Source: Gamarada debralockiae (taxonomy: Eukaryota; Ascomycota; Leotiomycetes; Helotiales; Hyphodiscaceae). From it: a stretch of DNA of 64,000 bases. The notes under the pieces were generated by a model, which did not search any database, had not been told where the DNA came from, and saw only the letters and a program-made list of their open reading frames with translations. The translations under genes were made by a program, and so were the position numbers. The stretch is taken from positions 114,854 to 178,853 of the forward strand of contig NXFV01001736.1 in the NCBI GenBank assembly GCA_002803225.1. Direction: 5' to 3'. This document shows, in pieces, positions 57,151-64,000 of the stretch; the stretch's first letter is position 1; every line of letters starts with the position of its first letter.

Positions 57151-58216
57151 TGGGAGACGGAAAGCACGACTTTCAAATACACCTACACGGCAATTACCCC
57201 CAATTGGGCTTCAGGAAGGGATTCGAGGGGATTCTTTGTTCTGCGATGGAATATAAAAGTCACTGTTGGTTTCACGCCGACTCGATGGCTTTCTCGCTTT
57301 CCCACTCACCTCCTGGCTCTCCAGCCTGCCTCCATCTTCGTCAAAGGACTTCTTTTCAGCGCTCCGAAGCAGATTGCTAGCTGGAACTTCCTGTCTCAGC
57401 ATTACATTTCTACGTCCGATAGCACCAAAGACAACCCTCACAACGCGATAGGTCACTCCTATCAACACAACCCAAGTCCCGACTTCCAGAGCTGCGAATC
57501 CCATCGTCAACGCTCCCAGGAAGCCAAAGACGGAGCTACCTGTTACTGCGCCCGTGGCGATTATGATTCAGTCTGTCATTTTGCGGGTCGATGAGTGTTT
57601 CTGACCGCGAGTGGTGAGAAGTAGATGGAGCGATGGTCGAGAATACAGAGAAAGACGAAATAGTCGGAACTCCAAGGATGTTTGGAGTTGGGGGACTGAA
57701 TATGGGCTTCGCAAAGTTGGACAGAGGCATATATCGTTCAGAGAAGTTTTTGGCATGGCATATTCACGAATTTGATGTGGAATATCTTTGTATCATTTGA
57801 AGGGCTTTGTTTACGTTCCTATTTGATTCACTGTTTGCAAGTCATTCCTACTTATTAGAATCTTGGTCAAATTCAAGTTGACGACCTTCTTTAATTGTAG
57901 TATCTAATACCCTACTCAAAATTTCAAAGCTCTCTTAAAAGCAATCCATTCGACATTACCGCTTTCACAAGTTTCCAATCAGCACGACAATGGCAGTTAC
58001 ATGTTGCAGGAGACATATTCTTAGATAGGTCAGCTTGGTCTTCCTTGTTCCGTCAGCGGACTACGTTTCCTTACCTGACATGCAGGTCTCTACTTCCTCA
58101 GTCATGATTTCCTCAAAATCGATCGGCAATCTGGTCCCCATACGAAGCCTCTCACTCTTCAATCGTCGAGTCGCCCTCTTCAATTATCAACTCATCGCAC
58201 GTAAAAACCGAGTCAA
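57151..58216. other. Gap with a possible membrane-protein fragment
   Basis: About 1.1 kb between the CFEM gene and a truncated membrane gene on the minus strand. It includes the weak minus-strand candidate at 57211-57504. AT-rich from 57780 on. No other feature. Confidence 0.4.
57211..57504 (-). CDS. Possible membrane-protein fragment (doubtful)
   Basis: About 97 codons from an ATG, with hydrophobic sequence (MGFAALEVGTWVVLIGVTYR) followed by a basic then acidic tail. The open frame extends upstream through IIIATGAVTGSSVFGFLGAL without an ATG, so if real it lacks its 5' exon. Its layout loosely resembles the fragment at 58217-58745. No family recognised. Confidence 0.25.
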   Translation of the reverse strand: MGFAALEVGTWVVLIGVTYRVVRVVFGAIGRRNVMLRQEVPASNLLRSAEKKSFDEDGGRLESQEVSGKARKPSSRRETNSDFYIPSQNKESPRIPS

Positions 58217-58745
58217 TCATAAGCACTTTCCCCAAATACGGCTCATCGACATGGATACCCTTGAAGCGACAGCAGCCATCCTCTCTCTCACAATCCCTGA
58301 AAGTGACACAGGCGTTTCCAGTCTTTTCCTCGAGCTTTTCTTAGTCGCCTCAATATCTCTTTTTGCTTCCAATACCTCTTCGGCGTCAATGATCGCTGCT
58401 TGAATGAGATTCATCACGAGCACAAGACGGCGAGCTGCCATTGTTATCGTCCAGAGGTTCAGGAGAATTCTGAAAGCGAGTGAAATGCCGAACGCGGTGC
58501 CGCCGTACTTACATGCACCTGCCACAGCACGGGTTGCTGCTCTGATCAAGTTGCGGGTGGGGATTCCTTGGAACAGAGCCAGGTAAAGGATGATGCGGTA
58601 GACGCAAGAAACGGAACCCAGATTAGTGGCGAAAGTGATGAGTTTGTGGTCTCGGGGGTCTGGGATAGATCGAGGCAGCCATCCAATGTGGTTTCCTACT
58701 ATCAGGGCTTCACAACGGAAGATGGGGGCCCGGACAACACAGTCC
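58217..58745 (-). pseudogene. 5'-truncated membrane protein fragment
   Basis: Continuous minus-strand reading with good protein character: CEALIVGNHIGWLPRSIPDP, IILYLALFQGIPTRNLIRAA, GACKYGGTAFGISLAFRILL, then a charged helical tail and stop after SRIWGKCL. Two hydrophobic segments. No start codon fits; upstream the sequence merges into the SANT/Myb-like repeat (about 58760-58850), suggesting that insertion cut off the 5' part. Family unknown to me. Confidence 0.4.
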
Positions 58746-58849
58746 TCTGAGTTGAGGAGGTAGCTTCAGAAGAGAGGGGCGGCGTTATCGACCATAGCAG
58801 GTCAGCATCAGGCGATAACTCAGGCGAGAGCCCTGGTGAGCGCACCCTT

Positions 58850-60552
58850 CACCCTCTGTCGTGAAGATAGACGATCAGTTTTTCTGATATGGTATAGATG
58901 ACCCGATCGATCTGCTGGGGGACGACGATTCGAGTGCGTCCAAAGCCGAAGTCGATGACGGTAACCTTTCGTGCCGAAAGTGCAGCGCCAGATGCTGGTC
59001 TTTTCGATAAGCCAGAGACTGCCGTCGACTCGACAACTCCGGCGCCTCCTTCTAGTCCTGATGGATAGCACCATATTGAGCCTTATGACTTCCCCGAGAC
59101 GGGTTCGCCCTTACGGCTTGCTGAACAAGAAGCTTTGATGTTAAATTCCACATGCCCTTGCGGTCCCTCTTCGCGCCCCTCGAGCGAGCCATTGCACGAC
59201 CGCACCAGCGCAAAGCGCCTTTATACTCGCCGCGCCAGGTCCGAGGCTACGACATACCGCTCCGCTCGTTCTCGAAGCCCGCCTCCACCCTGCTCCAGAG
59301 CGTCGCCAGAAAATCCACTCGGTCCAGAAAATCATCTTCATACTGGTCGAGGCGTATTAGACGAACACGAGCTGGTTGGCCCAGCACCCGATATGATCCC
59401 GTTGGTTTGGGGAAGAGGCAGCAGCAGGAGGTGGAGCAGGGGGAGAACGAAGCCAATAATGACGGACCGCAGCAGGAGGTGAATAATGCGGCAGCGGTGG
59501 TAACGGCCGAAAGGGTTGGCGATACCAATCTATCCGACGAAAAGGATGGAAGGCCAGCCGAGCGACAGCGGCTCCTACCCTCCCGCAATCCATCACCAGA
59601 GCCAAGTCATGACGAGGCGGGGAGCCATGGCGGCGATGACAGCGACGACGAGCCTAATAAAGCCGGCTTGGATGAGGATGATGAGAAACCTCGCCCTATA
59701 AAGTGGAAGCGGCCGTCATCTTACGATGGCCCAACGCACGAGAAGCGTAATCACCGTCTTCAGCAGAGGTCTACCCGTCAACGTAGACCTCGCTCCACGC
59801 CAGAGCGCTCTCCCAAGTCACACTCCTCACTTGATCAGGGTTCGACAGTCGCCGCGGTCTCCAGTACCAAGGGTCGATGGCCTTCGCCGGCGCCTTCTGC
59901 ACTACACGCTACGGATACAGACATGTCGCCCGACTGCTTCAACCTTGACTGATCGTCTGAAGTTACGTTCCGTCCACACTCACACTGCTGCTCCTTCGCT
60001 GAGTGATCCGGGACGTCTGTGCCGAGTGAGGAGTCTCTTTCAGCCAGGTTGTCCGACTCATCGCAAGCATCGGCCATGTGGGAGAAATTGGCGACTTCAC
60101 CATCAAGCCGGTAGAGCAATATTCGTTCCTCTTGACTGACTTTAGCCGGCATACCTCATCCCGACCCTCGTTCAGTGGCATGACTTTGTCGATTGCGCGG
60201 AGGCAGGCCGTTACTACGTTGATGCTACGCGAACCCCACCCCAACAGGGCAGAGCCGTTGATACCGGGGCTTTTGCATCGTGAAGGAGTAAGCCGTCAAT
60301 CAGCGATGATGATAGTGGTTTGAGCGACAGCGATTTCGGTGTAGCGGCGATGATGACGGATGTTCGAGCGAGGACGAGCTGGGTCGTTCAAGCATGAGCA
60401 AGCACAGCCGATGGTCAGACCTGGACGAGCAGCGCTTGCTGGCATACAAGAAAGAAGGCAAGCTTTGTGAGTAGATCTTCCGCAAATTTCCTAGCAGGAC
60501 TCGGCCCATAATACGCACACGCTGGAACATGGTTCGGCCTGGAGGCGAGTAG
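58850..60552 (+). pseudogene. Broken SANT/Myb-like multicopy fungal protein gene
   Basis: Order of segments matches a fungal multicopy family whose C-terminus is a SANT/Myb-like DNA-binding module: PETAVDSTTPAPPSSPDG, then EALMLNSTCPCGPSSRPSSE, a long charged region (KWKRPSSYDGPTHEKRNHRL, QRRPRSTPERSPKSHSSLDQ), and finally SKHSRWSDLDEQRLLAYKKE followed by FPSRTRPIIRTRWNMVRPGG. Stops and frame changes occur at about 59066, 59400, 59950, 60300 and 60474, so it is not functional. GC-rich compared with the surrounding DNA. The family recognition is from memory of recurrent fungal sequences and should be checked by search. Confidence 0.6.
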
Positions 60553-61951
60553 TCTCGCACAGATATAGTGGAGGGAAGCGGGGTTCAAAGCGAGGAGAAT
60601 AGGGGATCAGATGCATAGGAGAAACACCATCAGAGACAATAAAGAGGTTGACATCAGAAGGAGATATAAGGCGCAACGTTTTTGTGGAAAACAATTCGTG
60701 TATTATATAATAAGTCACGCGTTTATTAACATCCCTAGTATCGTTATATCATACAGTTTTCCCTACACCATTTGTAGCAAAACAAAAACAACCCTCATAA
60801 TGTTGGAGGAAGGCCAGGCCTCCTCGTATATACAACTGCCTGTTCCTCCTTCTACAGTCATCACCACACAATCCCTTAACAGTATTCCATTGATTTGTCC
60901 TAGATAACCAGCACCTTCATTGCTTGTCTTCTTCACCTTGCCAATCTTCTTCGAAATATGCCTACACATCGGCTGGACATTTGTTCTGTGACCCAATCTC
61001 TGTTGGCCCTTAGAAGCGAAATAAGCCATTGGCCCGCGACTACTGCTCGCTTTATCAGGTGCAATATTGCTTCGCCGAGCACTGGATGAACCTGTGTTAC
61101 ATTTTCAGTGGCGGGAGTAATACGGTCTTAAAGAGCGCTTTGCCGGTGGATTAACATCTATCGCAAGCTTGTCCATTGATATCTCTGATTCCTAATACAC
61201 GGGTTCGCTTGTGTAAGAGGCCGCAACCTGTGTGGTGGGGAGACTCTTGGCTTTGAGACTCAGTAACTTCGCTTAGTGATATAGCGACGTGGGTAGAAAC
61301 TTCGGTGGTAAAACTAGACGCCAAGGCAGGACTAGTCGGCGTTATGCCAAGTATATCATTTGCTCTGTCATTTGCGTACCTAATTACTTCATCCCTCTGC
61401 TCTTTTGTCTAATCTCTGGCATTTCGGAATGTAGTGGCTCCTTGCCGGAAGGTGTCAGCGGTGTCAGTTATAGCAAAGAGTCTCAGCTGAGTCATGTAAT
61501 ATTCAGGCCGACTGCCAGGACTACGCAGGATAGCTGGTGTACATCTTGGGTTGGCCACCGTAATGGATTAATGTAATGGATTAATGTAATGGTATAGGCA
61601 TTATTCTCGTACGCCGGTTCGTCCTGCTCGTATGACTGCAGACTGCGTATGCCTCTTGCTCCCAATACACCGTCGTAGACTTGCCTGTCGTAGTGGGGTT
61701 GTGTAGGGATTGTGGAGTGATAATCAATTGGTTGGTGAACGACAATTCCAATCAATGGATTGAAGCTTGGCTTAAGGAATGAGTCACAATTGGTGGTTCG
61801 GCCCATTTATTACTGCTATGATTCGCTGGTTGTTGATACGACCCCGCTTGGCTAAGTGCAGTGCCGTCTAGGGGAAATCGTATAATACAATGACACCAGT
61901 GATGCTAATAAATGCATGAAACAGATGTACGTGTATTTTACGAGAGGCTTA
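60553..61951. other. Gene-poor stretch
   Basis: 1.4 kb with no supported gene. It contains a short tandem repeat at 61561-61592 (TAATGGATTAATG twice plus a partial unit). Confidence 0.5.
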
Positions 61952-62728
61952 TCAAGATAACAGCCTTGATCTTAGTTTCTTCAGACCCTGCAAGTCTCCT
62001 TCTTTGGTCTCCTGAAGTTCCACCTCTACATACTCAAGCGTACATCCACCGCCAAAGTCGATCAATATCGCATCTCCAGAAAGACCAATCATGACATTGT
62101 TCGGCTTCATATCCCCGTAACCTCTTGACTGTCTCATCAATCTGATCCATCCATCTCCGTCTCTCAGCGACCGAGGCGTCCAGCATTACATCATGGAGCG
62201 TCACTCCATCGATTCGCTCCAATAGCATACCCATGAGAAGAGACTCTTGCCCGTCCCAGTAGACAAGACCCACAATTCGCGAAGTTCGGATACTAAGATC
62301 GTGTTCAGAGATCTCTTGTAGCTTGGCCAAAATCTCAACTTCTCTCTGAAACCCGTGTCGTTTATCGCCTGACTTGAAAAGAACTCGTCCGTTGTGTTGA
62401 TCTTTCGCATTATCCGCGGAATCTCACACATCACTTCCTCGACGGAGTCGAAACCTGCAGCTCTCACTAACTGGGATGTCGAGACCAAAGGTACGTTAGG
62501 AAGGGTGGATCGAGATATGACGCCATCCCTAGGTACTTCGTGGCTTGATGAAAGTCGACTTTCTGTATTTTCAATAATGGCAACTTTGGGGCTGGCATCT
62601 CCGAAGATTTTCGGATCGAAAGCAAGCTCGTTTGCCTTTAATATACCGCCCTCGTTGAACAGCTCGAAAACATAAGTTTCGGGATCATAGTATATTCCAG
62701 TAGAGTGGTTGGTTACTAGGTAACGCAA
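61952..62728 (-). pseudogene. Protein-kinase-like pseudogene, truncated at its 5' side
   Basis: Segments typical of fungal-expanded kinase-like proteins, in three frames: TNHSTGIYYDPETYVFELFN and VRAAGFDSVEEVMCEIPRIM; then HNGRVLFKSGDKRHGFQREV (Lys-bearing lobe), SRIVGLVYWDGQESLLMGML, LLERIDGVTLHDVML; then GDMKPNNVMIGLSGDAILID with FGGG (catalytic loop with Asp-Met-Lys-Pro and the metal-binding DFG-like motif). Frame changes lie near 62407 and 62120. On its upstream side it runs straight into the copia LTR, so the 5' part is missing. Confidence 0.62.
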
Positions 62729-62729
62729 T

Positions 62730-63161
62730 AGTCGTTAGTATATTGACTAGATATTTGTACGAGCCTAGAGAGCTCTGAACCTTCTTTCCTTCTTTCCTTC
62801 TTTCCTTGGCTTTGAATAGTTGTAATTGAACCTATTCTATCTTGCCTTCTAGGCCCTGAATTTGGATTCATGGACATATATTATATATTTTATTAGCGTT
62901 AATATAAGCTCCTTAGAGCTAATATTAAATCGGCTATAATTTCATAGTTACTTCTTACCACTTCTTTATACCCTTACATAATAAAGCTACTTAGAGAGAG
63001 TATTTGTCAGTTGAGCTGTATTTTGGGGGCGAAATATAGTGGCATTTCTAGACCTAGCTGATATCTAAGGAGCTGGAATACAAGGAGGGGCAGAGCTCTC
63101 TTATATCACAAAAGAGGGGTAAATACAGGCTATACCTGATTAGACAATTCCAACTAATACA
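62730..63161 (-). mobile_element. 3' LTR of a Ty1/copia retrotransposon (left limit approximate)
   Basis: On the minus strand a polypurine tract (seven G, 63162-63168) is followed by TGTATTAGTTGGAATTGTC, the usual layout of a copia 3' LTR start. The following 430 bp are AT-rich and non-coding, with a CTTTCCTT microsatellite at 62780-62808. The outer end is placed where kinase-like coding sequence resumes; I could not confirm a terminal CA or a 5-bp target duplication because the other LTR lies outside the window. Confidence 0.6.
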
Positions 63162-63341
63162 CCCCCCCAGATTCGAGGAAAGGAGAAGCTATACAAAGAG
63201 CTATATATTGCCAAGGGAGAGAATGTATTTCGCCTTGTGATTAGTCAATATTAGACCTGTTTGAGAAGGAAGAAAGCCACAAATAAAAGCAATATTAAAA
63301 GCTTAACTAGCATATAAATATAAGTAAAGAGATAAAAGACG

Positions 63342-64000
63342 CTAGACCTTAGTTTGAGCCAAAAGAGCGCTAATATCAACCAAATTAAGCTGTTTTCGAA
63401 ACGCAGTGTGTTTTTGGGGACCCAGGGCTTTTGTGAACCCATCGGCAGGCATCTCTTGTGTCGAAATCCATTCGATTTTGAGTGTTCCTTTGGCTGTTTC
63501 CTGACGGAGCCAATGCTGATGGATGTCGACGTGGCGTAGCTTAGTGACTAGTTTAGGTGATTGATTTATGAGGAGGCGTATTGTCTGCAGATTGTCGCAA
63601 TTGACTGTAGTCTCCGAATCGAGGTCAAGTCTCAGGTTTTCGAATACGCGTCTCCACCAGAAGAGCCATGCGCATAGGTGTGATAGGGCCAGTAGTTCAG
63701 CCTCAGTTGAGGATGTAGTGACTGTACGCTGAAGGACGCAGAACCAGTCGAATGAGCCTCCAAATAGCTTGAATAGCCCCCCTTCTGTACTCCAACGTCT
63801 TGTGATGTCATCCGCGTGTGAGGCGTCGCTGGCAGCAAGGAATATCAGAGGTTCGTCTGCCTGGGAGCCATATTCGAGTGCGTATGTTTTCGTTGTATGA
63901 AGGTAGGCAATGCAGTTGTCGGCGGCTTCTTCGTGCGCAGGGCTAGGGTTTTGAAGGAATTCGGACAGCTTTTGAAGAGCTCTTGAAACATCGGGTCTAG
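63342..64000 (-). CDS. Ty1/copia polyprotein, C-terminal part with RNase H (partial)
   Basis: Minus-strand reading of 219 codons, open across the right edge. It contains the end of the reverse-transcriptase/RNase H region: RPDVSRALQKLSEFLQNPSP, EEAADNCIAYLHTTKTYALE, RTVTTSSTEAELLALSHLCA, DNLQTIRLLINQSPKLVTKL, RHVDIHQHWLR and the ending STQEMPADGFTKALGPQKH. These are diagnostic of copia elements. The frame is uninterrupted here, so the element may be fairly young. Stop at 63342; polypurine tract and LTR follow. Confidence 0.9.
   Translation of the reverse strand, partial: RPDVSRALQKLSEFLQNPSPAHEEAADNCIAYLHTTKTYALEYGSQADEPLIFLAASDASHADDITRRWSTEGGLFKLFGGSFDWFCVLQRTVTTSSTEAELLALSHLCAWLFWWRRVFENLRLDLDSETTVNCDNLQTIRLLINQSPKLVTKLRHVDIHQHWLRQETAKGTLKIEWISTQEMPADGFTKALGPQKHTAFRKQLNLVDISALLAQTKV

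Noticed and set aside
61561..61592. TAATGGATTAATG short tandem repeat
   Set aside because: Only about 2.5 units; ordinary microsatellite-like repeat in gene-poor DNA.
62780..62808. CTTTCCTT microsatellite
   Set aside because: Simple repeat inside the LTR region; no function inferred.
1..64000. CRISPR array, operons, riboswitches or bacterial defence genes
   Set aside because: The sequence is clearly fungal nuclear DNA with spliceosomal introns; no regularly spaced repeats were seen.

Overview
The window is nuclear DNA of a filamentous ascomycete (Pezizomycotina). Genes carry short introns of about 45-80 nt with GTAAGT-like donors, and the gene set is fungal (Zn2Cys6 regulators, a CFEM protein, NST1, PER1, RHO2, a FRE-type metalloreductase). 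General gene content gives a weak impression of a leotiomycete, but I cannot name a species. Gene models were built by joining exons on splice sites, reading phase and recognised protein families; no transcript evidence was available.

Layout. From 1 to about 33 kb is ordinary gene-rich housekeeping DNA, largely divergent pairs: RIC1 (partial) and TEX1/THOC3; a Zn2Cys6 regulator; mitochondrial uL2 and a B-type cyclin; a short-chain dehydrogenase with an apparent frameshift and V-ATPase subunit H; glycine-cleavage T protein followed by a decayed tandem duplication; an aldo-keto reductase with a MITE inside its first intron and a PAP2 lipid phosphatase; a ferric-reductase-type oxidoreductase; and PER1. 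From 33 to 44.3 kb is an accessory block: a broken DUF7726-like gene, an amylosucrase (GH13, a typically bacterial enzyme) with one GC-AG intron, and three tandem copies of a zinc-cluster-like family. The first copy is nearly intact, two are decayed, and each is preceded by a conserved upstream block. From 44.5 to 57.2 kb is housekeeping again: a disordered protein, a DUF1749 hydrolase, mitochondrial mL40, RHO2 (with a 6-nt microexon), NST1 and a CFEM membrane protein. From 57.2 to 64 kb the DNA is relic-rich: membrane-protein fragments, a broken SANT/Myb-like multicopy gene, a frameshifted kinase-like pseudogene and the 3' end of a Ty1/copia element with its LTR.

How genes relate. There is no metabolic cluster. 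The strongest accessory signals are the amylosucrase next to the three-copy zinc-cluster array, the MITE family with two copies (5.1 kb and 22.6 kb), a separate pogo-like MITE (30 kb), and unusual gene structures (GC-AG introns, the RHO2 microexon, a stop-free intron in mL40).
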